Source: Firmicutes bacterium UBA2116 (GTDB lineage Bacteria; Bacillota; Clostridia; Tissierellales; Sedimentibacteraceae). From it: a DNA stretch of 25,956 nt. Under the pieces are notes generated by a model. It was not told the DNA's origin. It worked only from the letters and a program-made list of their open reading frames with translations, and did not search any database. This document shows positions 6,401 through 15,305 of this stretch, in pieces (within the stretch, counting starts at the first letter, position 1; each line of letters begins with the position of its first letter). Where the stretch lies: contig DCYG01000045.1 of NCBI GenBank assembly GCA_002331025.1, positions 68,096-94,051 of the forward strand, written 5' to 3'. Both the position numbers and the translations under genes were made by a program.

Positions 6401-8386
6401 ATGATTCTCAGGAAGGCAAAAGAAAACAATGAAATTCTAAGAAAAGAAGAAGGAGCAAATACAGGGCAGCTGCAGCGGCATTTAAAACGGCTAATCGCCG
6501 TTCTGATCGTGGGTATGCTCACTATTTTTTGGGGGGGAACAGGACGAAGCCTCGAGCCCTATCCGAAGGCGGAGACAGGAATCATAGACTTAACACAACT
6601 GGAATTTGAAAATGATGTGGTCTCTTTAGATGGTCAGTGGGAATTTTATTGGAACCGGCTCCTGAATCCCGGTGAATTAAAAAATGACATAGTAATTGAG
6701 CATGTTGATATTCCGAGTTCATGGAACAAATATGCGTCCAATAAAAGTACTTATTCCGGAGACGGTTATGCAACCTACCGGTTGATCTTTATAACTGAGG
6801 AGGAGCAGAGATTAGCTTTAAAGATTCCAAGACTGCGTACGGCATACAAGCTTTGGGTCAACGGGGAATTGATTGCCTCTGCCGGAACAGTGGGTAAAGA
6901 TGAAGATACCATGAAACCTCAGTATCTGCCTCAAATTTCTTTTTTTGAGGCACAACAAGGAGAAAATGAGATTTTAATTCAGGTTTCTAATTTTTATCAT
7001 CGCAGTGGCGGCATATTGGAGAGTTTAAAGCTTGGCAGTGAAGATCAGATTCTTGAGCTGAAACTAAAAAGTATAGCTATGGAATTTATTCTGTTTGGCA
7101 GCCTGATATGTATCGGAACCTATCACCTTACTTTGTTTTTTTTCAGAAGAAAAAAAGATAGCTCTCCAATGTATTTCGGATTGTTTTGTATTCTAATCGG
7201 AATAAGGATTATGCTGGGCGGAGAATGCTTTCTTTTCTATTTATTTCCTCAATTCAGCTGGGAAATCGCTCATAAAATACTGACGTTGACATACTATTTA
7301 GGGGTGCCCATTGCATTGATGTTTTTTATATCAATTTTTCCGGAATATTTCAATATACGAGTGATCAAAGCAGCTCAAATAATGGGGGGCATTTTTGCAT
7401 TAATCGTTCTTTTTACTCCTGCGCGGATTTTTACCGTTATTAACATTGTATACCAGGTATGGAGTTTTGGTGTAATTTTCTATATCGTAAGTGTGTTTAT
7501 CAAAATATTCAGTCACAAGGAAAAGGATAGCTGGCTGATCGGGTTAGGTGCGGCGGCCCTATTGATGAGTAGTATAAATGATATCATTTTTTTCACTCCA
7601 TGGATGCATGACAATGATCTCGTATTTCTAAGGACTTTCGTCAGAACCGGAAATCTTACTCCTCTGGGACTATTCATTTTTGCCTGTACAAATTCTTTGC
7701 TGATAGCAAAGAGGTTTTCTGATGCCTTGGAACAAGAAGAATGGATGACTGCAAAGCTGACGGAAATGAATGCTCATTTAGATGAATTGGTACTTCAACG
7801 AACCAGAGATCTGGAAGAGTCCAATCGAAAAATAGAATATCAAAATATTGAATTAGAAAGAAAAAATCAAGTTTTGCAGAGATTTTCTTTTAAAGATCCT
7901 TTGACAGGGGTGTGGAACAGGCGAAAGTATGCTCAAATGATAAAAAGTGAATGGCGCCGATGCTTAAGAGAGCAAAAGCCCATAGCTTTATTGCTTCTGG
8001 ATATTGATCATTTTAAAAGATTTAATGATTTTTACGGACATATGGAAGGAGATAAGTGTCTTATTAAAGTTGGACATGCCCTCAGGAGATCTTTATCGCG
8101 CTCAACCGACATCTTAGCGCGTTACGGTGGGGAAGAATTTATCGTGTTGTTAGCCGGCGCAGGTAAAGAAGAGGCAATAAAGGTTGCCAACATGCTGCGG
8201 CAGAAAATAGAGGACCTTGCGATTCTCCATGAAAAGTCGCCGGTGAGTAATTATGTCACTGTAAGCATAGGATGTACCTCTACGGTTCCGGATCGGGATT
8301 CTTCCTATCAGGATTTGTTCAATATGGCTGACAAGGCTTTATATCAGGCAAAAAATGCCGGTAGAAATCAGGTCGGGTTTTTATAA
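6401..8386 (+). CDS. Membrane-bound diguanylate cyclase (7TMR-DISM sensor with GGDEF)
   Basis: A 661-residue protein predicted to make c-di-GMP from two GTP. In order: an N-terminal membrane segment (about 32-46), an extracytoplasmic domain resembling the galactose-binding-like sensor of 7TMR-DISM proteins (about 60-215), seven membrane segments (about 225-440), a coiled coil (about 440-495) and a GGDEF domain (about 500-661). The active-site motif is GGEEF at 576-580. RSTD at 567-570, exactly five residues upstream, is an intact inhibitory I-site, so product feedback is likely. The ATG at 6401 is chosen over the GTG at 6377 because AAAGGAG (about 6388-6394) precedes it at normal spacing. A T6G7 tract (6525-6537) lies in the N-terminal membrane-segment coding region. 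The sensed ligand is unknown. It lies upstream of the PilZ-containing synthase. Confidence 0.93.
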   Translation: MILRKAKENNEILRKEEGANTGQLQRHLKRLIAVLIVGMLTIFWGGTGRSLEPYPKAETGIIDLTQLEFENDVVSLDGQWEFYWNRLLNPGELKNDIVIEHVDIPSSWNKYASNKSTYSGDGYATYRLIFITEEEQRLALKIPRLRTAYKLWVNGELIASAGTVGKDEDTMKPQYLPQISFFEAQQGENEILIQVSNFYHRSGGILESLKLGSEDQILELKLKSIAMEFILFGSLICIGTYHLTLFFFRRKKDSSPMYFGLFCILIGIRIMLGGECFLFYLFPQFSWEIAHKILTLTYYLGVPIALMFFISIFPEYFNIRVIKAAQIMGGIFALIVLFTPARIFTVINIVYQVWSFGVIFYIVSVFIKIFSHKEKDSWLIGLGAAALLMSSINDIIFFTPWMHDNDLVFLRTFVRTGNLTPLGLFIFACTNSLLIAKRFSDALEQEEWMTAKLTEMNAHLDELVLQRTRDLEESNRKIEYQNIELERKNQVLQRFSFKDPLTGVWNRRKYAQMIKSEWRRCLREQKPIALLLLDIDHFKRFNDFYGHMEGDKCLIKVGHALRRSLSRSTDILARYGGEEFIVLLAGAGKEEAIKVANMLRQKIEDLAILHEKSPVSNYVTVSIGCTSTVPDRDSSYQDLFNMADKALYQAKNAGRNQVGFL

Positions 8387-8448
8387 GAATCCAATGAAAT
8401 TTTCCGGATAATGCTATGGAAGGCAGCTTTATTCTTTTCCGATAATTA

Positions 8449-8475
8449 TTGATTTCTTATAAAAAATGGTATAAT
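8449..8475 (+). promoter_or_regulatory. Promoter of the second diguanylate cyclase
   Basis: Extended -10 TGG-TATAAT (8467-8475), with TTGATT (8449-8454) at a short 15-base spacing. It is 38 bases before the GTG start. The 127-base gap after the first cyclase shows no clear terminator, so read-through is also possible. Confidence 0.5.
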
Positions 8476-8513
8476 ATACTATTAATAAGGGGTGCTGCAA
8501 AGGAGGTAAAATC

Positions 8514-9320
8514 GTGCAGTATTTTAATATATTTGTAATACTTGTATTTATGGCAACTATTTGCTCGGTTATTCTTATACTGTATACTATTAAGCATCGC
8601 AATGTCGATAAATCATATTTTTTAATTTTTCTTTCTGCTGCTACTTATTTATATACTTTTGGCTATCTTTTAGAAATAACTTCATCTACATTAGAAACGG
8701 CTTTCTGTACAGTTCGCATGCAGTACATGGGTCTGCCTTTCATTCTGCCCATCAGCTATCTGTTTGTGAGGGATATTTACGGTGAAAAGCACCTCGGCAA
8801 ACTAAAGCTGTTTTTTTTGTTTTCAGTTCCTGTTCTTACCGTAATAACTATGCAGTTATATCCGCTTATGAAAATTTTCTACTCAAATATTGAATATATC
8901 TCCAACGGGTACATAGCCAACTGCCGAGTATATCCCGGACCGTTTTACCATCTGTATACCGGCTTCAGCTATCTCATTTTTTTATTGATTATTCGTTTGA
9001 TTATTGTCAAACTAAAGAGAAGCAGCAAACAGAAAAAACAGCAAAGCCTGATTCTTTTGGCAGCATGTCTGATTCCTACGCTTTGCAGCATTCCATATGT
9101 TCTGTCTACAGCCAAGCTGCGGTACGATCCGACTCCTATTGCAAATGCCATCTCAATGATACTGCTGCTTTACGCAATACGCTACCATAATTTGATCAGT
9201 GTGGTACCCTTGGCAAGAGCCCAGGTAATTGAATCAATGGATGACGCTTTTATTGTCTGTGATAAGGATTTAATTTTTTGGATGCAAATAAAGCCGCTAA
9301 AAAGTTGTTTCCTGAACTGA
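8514..9320 (+). CDS. Frameshifted 7TM-PAS-GGDEF protein, N-terminal part
   Basis: A 268-residue frame giving the membrane sensor half of a second diguanylate cyclase. About seven membrane segments fill residues 1-235 and resemble the N-terminal 7TM region of histidine-kinase-type sensors. The start of a PAS domain follows (VIESMDDAFIVCDKDLIF, about 240-257). After that the frame runs into the unrelated tail WMQIKPLKSCFLN. The rest of the PAS domain continues in the -1 frame at 9278. The GTG start has an excellent RBS (AAAGGAGG, 8499-8506). With one extra T in the T6 tract at 9274-9279, one protein of about 500 residues ending at 10015 would result. Alternatives to mutation are ribosomal or transcriptional slippage, or a sequencing error. 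Confidence 0.8.
   Translation: MQYFNIFVILVFMATICSVILILYTIKHRNVDKSYFLIFLSAATYLYTFGYLLEITSSTLETAFCTVRMQYMGLPFILPISYLFVRDIYGEKHLGKLKLFFLFSVPVLTVITMQLYPLMKIFYSNIEYISNGYIANCRVYPGPFYHLYTGFSYLIFLLIIRLIIVKLKRSSKQKKQQSLILLAACLIPTLCSIPYVLSTAKLRYDPTPIANAISMILLLYAIRYHNLISVVPLARAQVIESMDDAFIVCDKDLIFWMQIKPLKSCFLN
9274..9279 (+). other. T6 tract at the frameshift point
   Basis: Six T residues separate the two frames. Adding one T, or a -1 slip of the Phe codon TTT (9276-9278 to 9275-9277), gives DKDLIFLDANKAAKKLF, a smooth PAS sequence. No classic X-XXY-YYZ heptamer is present. Confidence 0.7.
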
Positions 9321-10015
9321 AAAATTTAATACCGGGGGATGCCGTAGAAGGGGTGGAACGTTTCAAGAACACAACTGAACTGAGCATTCAAAGAGGAAAT
9401 GAAACACGATTTTATAAGTCGACTCAAACTTGTATCTTGCAGGATAGAATAGTTAAAGGTATTTGTATTGTGCTTCACGATGTTACTGAAAATGAAAAAC
9501 TGCTTAAAAAGCTGCGTATACAGGCCTCTTTTGATCCTTTGATGAACATCTACAACAGGGGGACTTTATTTGAAGCAGCGAAGCTGATGCTGAATTCAGA
9601 AAAAGCTAAACAGCTTTCTTATGCACTGCTGATGATAGACCTTGATTTTTTTAAGATCGTCAACGATACTTACGGACATTTCGCCGGAGACCTTGTACTA
9701 AAAACTGTCGTTTCTATTATAAAGAAAACTTTTCGCAAGGATGATATTATCGGTCGTTATGGAGGTGAAGAAATTGTTGTTTTATTGGAAAACATTTCAG
9801 TTGAACAGACTTTTCGTATTGCTGAAGAATTGAGAAAAATTATTGAGAACACACCTATTTCCTATCAAAATCACACAATTAACATTACCATCAGCATCGG
9901 TGCCGCTCACTCTCCGGTCGGAGAGAGTCATTCGTTTGAGAATATGCTGGACAGGGCAGATGCTGCAATGTACGAAGCTAAAAACAGCGGACGTAACCGT
10001 ACTGTTGCAGAATAA
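9278..10015 (+). CDS. Frameshifted 7TM-PAS-GGDEF protein, C-terminal part (GGDEF)
   Basis: A 245-residue frame with the rest of the PAS domain (DANKAAKKLF... to GICIVLHDVTENEK, about 2-72) and a complete GGDEF domain (about 80-245). The active-site motif is GGEEI and the inhibitory I-site RKDD lies five residues before it, so the domain looks enzymatically competent. The frame could begin at TTG 9278, with AAGGA at 9264-9268 as a possible internal RBS. In that case a soluble, deregulated cyclase would be made. The simplest reading is that it is the second half of the gene beginning at 8514. A hairpin with T run follows at 10162-10213. Confidence 0.85.
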   Translation: MDANKAAKKLFPELKNLIPGDAVEGVERFKNTTELSIQRGNETRFYKSTQTCILQDRIVKGICIVLHDVTENEKLLKKLRIQASFDPLMNIYNRGTLFEAAKLMLNSEKAKQLSYALLMIDLDFFKIVNDTYGHFAGDLVLKTVVSIIKKTFRKDDIIGRYGGEEIVVLLENISVEQTFRIAEELRKIIENTPISYQNHTINITISIGAAHSPVGESHSFENMLDRADAAMYEAKNSGRNRTVAE

Positions 10016-10161
10016 AAGCAACTAATGGACCCTGTGGAGAATAACGGACGAAGCCATTATAAATTATTTATTTGATTTAAGTTGAGCCAATTAACTCCGA
10101 TATTTGACAAATAAAGCTAAAATCATACATAAAACAACCTTTTTGTTGTAGTTAAAGTAAT

Positions 10162-10213
10162 AAAAAAGCGTAGATTCATGACTATGGTTAGTCTGTGGAA
10201 ATATGCTTTTTTT
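10162..10213 (+). terminator. Probable intrinsic terminator after the second cyclase
   Basis: An outer stem pairs AAAAAAGCGTA with TATGCTTTTTTT, and an inner stem GACTA/TAGTC closes the loop TGGT. Seven T residues end the structure. It separates the c-di-GMP genes from the polysaccharide operon. The rest of 10016-10325 has no gene. Confidence 0.6.
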
Positions 10214-10238
10214 ACTGGAGATAAAACCTTCCTTAAAT

Positions 10239-10284
10239 AATAACATACAAAATGGTTATCATATTTTTTAATGAATATGTTATT
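10239..10284 (+). repeat. Inverted repeat upstream of the GT2-GtrA gene
   Basis: AATAACATA (10239-10247) and TATGTTATT (10276-10284) are perfect 9-base arms with 28 bases between, 42 bases before the start codon. It may be a regulator binding site; in such AT-rich DNA chance is possible. Confidence 0.3.
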
Positions 10285-10325
10285 TTAAAAATAAAAATAA
10301 TAACTGAAGATAAAGCGAGAATAAT

Positions 10326-11399
10326 ATGAAGAATCATAATAATGAAAAAGCCATTATTCTTATTCCATCCCTTGAGCCCGACAGAAAACTTTTAGCATAT
10401 GTGAATGAGTTAAAGGAACATGGTCTTACGGATGTTATTATTATTGATGATGGTTCCGGAGAATATTATCAACCTATTTTTTGCGAGCTTACTACTATTG
10501 GCTGTGTAGTACTGCATCATCCTGAGAATTATGGAAAGGGTTGTGCACTAAAGACCGGATTTAAGTATATACAAGAAAATTATGATTGGTTTAGCTGTGT
10601 TGTAACTGTAGACTCGGACGGACAACATGCGGTTAAGGATGTTTTGAGAATTTTGGAAATATCAAAAAAGAATCCTGACACATTAAGCTTGGGTGTCCGT
10701 GATTTTAGCATGTCCGGAATACCTGTCAAGTCCTTGCTGGGAAACAGGTTTGTTTCCTTTGTGTTTGCCTTATTATACGGAAGATATCTTTCCGATACTC
10801 AAACAGGACTTAGGGCATTCGGCATACCGCTGCTTGAATTTATGCTTGATGTAAAAGGGGAAAGGTTTGAATATGAGATGAAAATGCTTATTGCATGTGT
10901 GCAAGCCGGAATTTCTATTGAGATGATTCCGATTCAGGTAATTTATATAGATTCTAATGAAGGGACCCACTTTAAACCTATTCTTGACAGTGTTAGAGTC
11001 GTCGGAACAATTCTCTCTGATTTTTTCCGGTTTTCTGTTTCATCCATTGTTAGTGCAGCAGTTGATCTTGGAATTGCGTGGCTTCTTTTGGATTTTCTTC
11101 ATGCATATTTTAAATTGGAATATCTGAAAATTTTAATTGCAACATCTGTTGCGAGAGTTATTTCGACAGTGTTAAATTACCTGTTGAATCGAAACTTTGT
11201 GTTTAGAGAGAAAAGTGCAGGCGGACGAAGTTTAATTCGTTATTTGATGTTGTGCGCTGTGATTATTATATTTTCAACGACAGGTGTCTATGTACTTTAC
11301 AAGGGATTTGGAATCAATGAAAAAATCGGAAAAGTTATCTGTGATACTTTATTGTACTTCTTAAGCTATCAGGTACAGCAAAGATGGGTTTTTAAATAA
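10326..11399 (+). CDS. GT2 glycosyltransferase fused to a GtrA-like membrane domain
   Basis: A 357-residue protein. Residues 1-230 form a GT-A fold glycosyltransferase of family 2, close to polyprenyl-phosphate mannose/glucose synthases. IIIDDGSG, VDSDGQH (the DxD metal site) and DTQTGLRAFG are visible. Residues about 235-357 hold four membrane segments of the GtrA family, including LNRNFVF and the end QQRWVFK, thought to carry lipid-linked sugars across the membrane. Such fusions make and perhaps flip a polyprenyl-phosphate sugar. The RBS is weak (GCGAG or none). The next gene starts 36 bases after the stop and the gap contains a 19-base tandem duplication, so the gene is probably co-transcribed with the synthase. 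The sugar cannot be assigned. Confidence 0.9.
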   Translation: MKNHNNEKAIILIPSLEPDRKLLAYVNELKEHGLTDVIIIDDGSGEYYQPIFCELTTIGCVVLHHPENYGKGCALKTGFKYIQENYDWFSCVVTVDSDGQHAVKDVLRILEISKKNPDTLSLGVRDFSMSGIPVKSLLGNRFVSFVFALLYGRYLSDTQTGLRAFGIPLLEFMLDVKGERFEYEMKMLIACVQAGISIEMIPIQVIYIDSNEGTHFKPILDSVRVVGTILSDFFRFSVSSIVSAAVDLGIAWLLLDFLHAYFKLEYLKILIATSVARVISTVLNYLLNRNFVFREKSAGGRSLIRYLMLCAVIIIFSTTGVYVLYKGFGINEKIGKVICDTLLYFLSYQVQQRWVFK

Positions 11400-11417
11400 A
11401 AGATGGGTTTTTAAATA
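11380..11417 (+). repeat. 19-base perfect tandem duplication across the stop codon
   Basis: AAAGATGGGTTTTTAAATA occurs at 11380-11398 and again, directly adjoining, at 11399-11417. The first copy encodes the last residues of the GT2-GtrA protein; the second lies between it and the synthase gene. It looks like a recent slippage duplication. Confidence 0.9.
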
Positions 11418-11435
11418 TATGGGAGATGAGCCGCA

Positions 11436-13436
11436 ATGAACGAAAAGCAAAGAAATGTTTTCTTAATACTTACCATGATTCTTATGACTGTATATCTTTT
11501 GTGGAGAATATTTTTTACATTGCCTTTCGGTCAGGGTGTTTTGAACATGATTTTTGGAATCCTGTTGATTGTGGCTGAAACGGTGACTGTATTGACAACA
11601 TTTGAGCTTTTCGTTCAAAAAATAAAAAAGAAAAGAGGATATTTGGAATGCCCTGTTATTCCACCGGAATATTATCCGGAGGTTGATGTTCTTATTGCCA
11701 CTCACAATGAATCGGTTGACCTATTATACAAGACGGTTAATGCTTGTACCTTCATAGATTATCCGGATAAGAAAAAGGTACATATTTATCTCTGTGACGA
11801 CAGCAATCGCCCCGAAGTGGAGGAGCTTGCAAAACAGTTTGGAGCAGGATACATGGGTCTTGCTGATAACAAACATGCCAAATCCGGCAATTTAAACAAT
11901 GCTTTGTCTAAAACGTCATCTCCTCTGATTGCTACCTTTGATGCAGATATGATTCCTCAGCATACATTCTTGATGAAGACCGTTCCTTACTTCCTGTTTT
12001 CAGAATTCATAAAGGAGGATGATATATGGCGGCTTCGCAGAAAGAATGAGAAAGATGACGGTTGGAAGCTGGGTCTGGTGCAGACTCCCCAGAGTTTTTA
12101 TAATCCGGATCTGTTTCAGTTTAATCTTTTTGCGGAGCGAAGTATACCTAACGAGCAGGACTTCTTTTCAAGAGAAATTAACATTCTCCGTAACACATCC
12201 AACGCAGTGGCTTACACCGGCAGCAACACAGTGATTTCTCGAAAAGCAATGGAGGATATTAACGGCTTTCCTTTGAGAACCATCACTGAGGATTTCGAGA
12301 CGAGTATACGCCTGCAACAGGCGGGATATATTACGTATGCAACAGATGAAGTTCAGGCAGCCGGTCTTACAACCACAACTGTTTCAGGCATGATTAAGCA
12401 GAGAGTCAGATGGGCAAGAGGCGTTTTGCAAAGCTTGCAGAATACCCGTGCCATCTTTTCCAAAAAGCTTTCCCTTCCTGCAAGAATTACATATTTAAAC
12501 AGTTTTCTGTATTGGTGGTCTTTTTTTAACCGGATGATTTTTATTTTGTCGCCTATTTTATTTGCGCTATTTGATTTTCAAATTGTAAATACAGGATTTT
12601 GGGATATAGTTATTTTTTGGCTGCCATCCTATTTCTTTTACAGCACGGCCATGCGTTATCTTTCCGGCAACATCAGGACACAGCGATGGAGTCAGGTCGT
12701 GGATACAATTTTTATGCCTTATCTGATTATTCCGGTGCTGCTTGAAACACTGCATATACATGAGAGGAAGTTTAAGGTCACGAATAAAAGCAAGCCATCA
12801 TCCAAGGACAAGTTTTATAATCTATGGTATGCTGTTCCGCATATTTTTTTATTAGTACTTTCTATTGTGGCTATTATCCGCTTTGCGTATGGTAAATACG
12901 GCTGGGCACTTTTTTATAGCAGCATTATTATTTTTTGGCTGGCATATAATATTGTAGCGCTGTTTTATGCCCTGTTTTTTATGCTTGGACGCCGTTCTTA
13001 CCGGGCATCTGAACGCATTCAGGCTTCGGAGACAGTATATATTAAGTATAAGGACAAAGAATATAAAGCAGTGACAATGGATGTGTCTGATCATGGACTG
13101 TCGTTCTATGTTCCGTCTCCAATAGATTTGCCGGAGCAATCAGGTATTGATCTGACGCTTCAAACCTGCCGGTATGAAGCGAGGCTTGAAGGTTCTATAG
13201 TCTATATAAGAAAAGAAGGTGATGGATGGCGTTATTCTGCCGTTGTTAAACCTGTAGAGGAAACGGATAAACGTCAATACATGCAGATTGTATATGATCG
13301 TCTCCATTCTCTGCCGAAGCAAATTGACCCTTGGGTAACTGTCTATGACGATATATTTCGCAATATAGAAAAGCGCGTGCATTTAGTACGGAATAAATCT
13401 GTAAAACATACGAAAAAGGTGATAGGAGGGAATTGA
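11436..13436 (+). CDS. Cellulose synthase catalytic subunit (BcsA-like) with PilZ domain
   Basis: A 666-residue membrane glycosyltransferase of family 2 that should polymerise UDP-glucose into a beta-1,4-glucan and export it. Two membrane segments lie at 8-60. The GT domain shows DD (121-122), DAD (169-171), TED (284-286) and QRVRW (322-326), the D, D, TED, QxxRW set of processive synthases. About five more membrane segments follow (about 350-515). A C-terminal PilZ domain has RRSYR (519-523) and DVSDHG (549-554), the full RRxxR and DxSxxG signature for c-di-GMP binding. GGAG (11422) precedes the ATG. It resembles the synthases of clostridial cellulose loci (named ccs in Clostridioides difficile). 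Activation by c-di-GMP, made by the upstream GGDEF proteins, is inferred. The exact polymer is not proven. Confidence 0.94.
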   Translation: MNEKQRNVFLILTMILMTVYLLWRIFFTLPFGQGVLNMIFGILLIVAETVTVLTTFELFVQKIKKKRGYLECPVIPPEYYPEVDVLIATHNESVDLLYKTVNACTFIDYPDKKKVHIYLCDDSNRPEVEELAKQFGAGYMGLADNKHAKSGNLNNALSKTSSPLIATFDADMIPQHTFLMKTVPYFLFSEFIKEDDIWRLRRKNEKDDGWKLGLVQTPQSFYNPDLFQFNLFAERSIPNEQDFFSREINILRNTSNAVAYTGSNTVISRKAMEDINGFPLRTITEDFETSIRLQQAGYITYATDEVQAAGLTTTTVSGMIKQRVRWARGVLQSLQNTRAIFSKKLSLPARITYLNSFLYWWSFFNRMIFILSPILFALFDFQIVNTGFWDIVIFWLPSYFFYSTAMRYLSGNIRTQRWSQVVDTIFMPYLIIPVLLETLHIHERKFKVTNKSKPSSKDKFYNLWYAVPHIFLLVLSIVAIIRFAYGKYGWALFYSSIIIFWLAYNIVALFYALFFMLGRRSYRASERIQASETVYIKYKDKEYKAVTMDVSDHGLSFYVPSPIDLPEQSGIDLTLQTCRYEARLEGSIVYIRKEGDGWRYSAVVKPVEETDKRQYMQIVYDRLHSLPKQIDPWVTVYDDIFRNIEKRVHLVRNKSVKHTKKVIGGN

Positions 13437-13437
13437 A

Positions 13438-15303
13438 ATGACGGCTATGCTTACATTTTTTTCAACAATTCTGTTAATATGCTCTTTCCTTGGCTATATG
13501 CTGCTGACTCAAAAAGTAATTGGGATAAGACGGGAATTTGTGCCTGTGTTTGTCTTTTCATCTGTTGCGTGTATTATATATTTCTGTGGTTTAGCAGGAA
13601 TACTCTTTGCAGGTTCCGTTGTGATTATGGTGGGAGGACTGATCGCATTTGGTATTATTTTGGCAAAGAGATTGCATAATGAGTCACATTTTAAGATTCG
13701 GCTTTCTTTGTTCGGGTTTTTTTGGTTAGCAGGAAATTTATTTTTCTTTTCGCTACTGCTTAGAAGTGAATTGACTCATTACGATAATTTTTCTCATTGG
13801 GCAATTGTGGTGAAACAGATGCTTAGTACTGATGCTTTTCCTACCTCAAGCTCCGATCTTATCGACTTTAAAAATTACCCCCTAGGTATTTCGTCCTTCA
13901 TATATTATGTCTGCCGTTTTGCCGGTAATTATCAGCAGGTAATGATTTTAGCCCAAGGGATATTGATTTTTTCTTGTTTTTATGCCATATTTGGTATTAT
14001 AACCGAGAAAAAAAGATTCTTGCTGTATGCATTTTTAGGATTGGGTTGTTCTTCACTTTCCTTTTTCAATATTACAATTCGCATTAATAATTTATTAGTG
14101 GATTTTTTGCTGCCAATTTACACATTAGCAATTTTCGCAGTGGCATATCGGTACCGCAGAGACCATAAGCGCGCTTTTACCGGAGCTTTACCTATGGCGG
14201 CTCTGTTGTCGATTACAAAGAGTACAGGAATAATTTTTACGGTGATTGGTCTTGTTTTTCTGTTTTACATGATATTCATTCACGACAGTTATACATCAAA
14301 AGGCCGAAAATTACTCCTTGTTCTCATTACATTTCTTGTGGTAATTTTGCCGTATTTGAGTTGGTCATGGCATATGGAAACTGCATTCAGCGATGTTGAG
14401 AACAAATTTGATTTTCAAAATATGCCGGAAGAAAAAACAGTTGAGCAAATACAGGAAATTTCATATTTGTTTATCAGTTCAAGTACTGATATATCAACAA
14501 GACCTGCAATGGGAATACTTGTCTTCAACCTTGCAGCTGCCGGAGCAATAATTTTTGATTTCCTTGTGCTGAAGAAGAAATGGAAGCTGTGGAAAGCACT
14601 GATTGCTCTTGATGTTGTACTGATCCTTTATTATGCGGGTATTTTAGGTTTGTATGTTTTTTCGATGCCTTTGGATGAGGCACTGTGGTTAGCCGGATTT
14701 GAACGTTATGCTTCAAGTATAGTTGTGCTGTTTGCAGGAGGGTTAGTGATGACCGCTGCAGTGGATATTGAAAATTCATTTTACTACAGAATCGGGCAGG
14801 TACCGGATGAACAGGCGTTTCGCAGTGTAGCAAGCAAGAATCGTTATCAAAAGGGTGTATTGGCTTGTATGGCAATTGCTGTTACATTGCTGCTGTCGGA
14901 ATACAATGGAATTTTATCTGTTGTACGTACATACGATAACTCCCTGCCTTATAAAATCCGTACAATTACAGGAGACAGGTGGTACAAAAATGGTGAAGAG
15001 GACAGTAAAAGATATCTTTTTTATGCACCTGACAGAGATTCACAGGTTACAAATTTTTATATGCAATATGTAGGAAGATACTACCTATATTGTCCTAATG
15101 TTGACGGTATCTGCCTTTTTTACGAAGATAATATGGATAACTTGCTAAGCAGTTATGATTACTTGGTAGTGGCGGAAGGCGATGCCAATGAGCGTTACCT
15201 GCTTCGTAAACATTACGGTGTTTCAGGGAAGGAAGGCATTTACAGGATTGAAAGTACGGACGGACAGATTGAACTTATTTTTGAAGAGAGCGAGGAAAAG
15301 TAG
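13438..15303 (+). CDS. Large multi-spanning membrane protein of the cellulose-like locus, function unknown
   Basis: A 621-residue protein with roughly 11-13 predicted membrane segments between residues 1 and 500 and a soluble C-terminal domain of about 120 residues. An extracytoplasmic loop after the fourth segment contains SELTHYDNFSHWA (about 110-122). Such acidic loop motifs recall GT-C glycosyltransferases and polysaccharide-modifying membrane enzymes, but I do not recognise the family. AGGAGG (13424-13429) precedes the ATG, and the start is one base after the synthase stop, so it is translationally coupled. It sits where other cellulose loci carry BcsB but lacks that architecture (a large periplasmic domain with one anchor). 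Roles in export, lipid-linked precursor supply or chain modification are all possible. Confidence 0.85.
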   Translation: MTAMLTFFSTILLICSFLGYMLLTQKVIGIRREFVPVFVFSSVACIIYFCGLAGILFAGSVVIMVGGLIAFGIILAKRLHNESHFKIRLSLFGFFWLAGNLFFFSLLLRSELTHYDNFSHWAIVVKQMLSTDAFPTSSSDLIDFKNYPLGISSFIYYVCRFAGNYQQVMILAQGILIFSCFYAIFGIITEKKRFLLYAFLGLGCSSLSFFNITIRINNLLVDFLLPIYTLAIFAVAYRYRRDHKRAFTGALPMAALLSITKSTGIIFTVIGLVFLFYMIFIHDSYTSKGRKLLLVLITFLVVILPYLSWSWHMETAFSDVENKFDFQNMPEEKTVEQIQEISYLFISSSTDISTRPAMGILVFNLAAAGAIIFDFLVLKKKWKLWKALIALDVVLILYYAGILGLYVFSMPLDEALWLAGFERYASSIVVLFAGGLVMTAAVDIENSFYYRIGQVPDEQAFRSVASKNRYQKGVLACMAIAVTLLLSEYNGILSVVRTYDNSLPYKIRTITGDRWYKNGEEDSKRYLFYAPDRDSQVTNFYMQYVGRYYLYCPNVDGICLFYEDNMDNLLSSYDYLVVAEGDANERYLLRKHYGVSGKEGIYRIESTDGQIELIFEESEEK

Positions 15304-15305
15304 CA

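Noticed and set aside
10016..10435. c-di-GMP riboswitch (GEMM type) before the polysaccharide operon or the cyclases
   Set aside because: The conserved ACGCAAAGCC and GGCCTAAA-type segments were not seen there.
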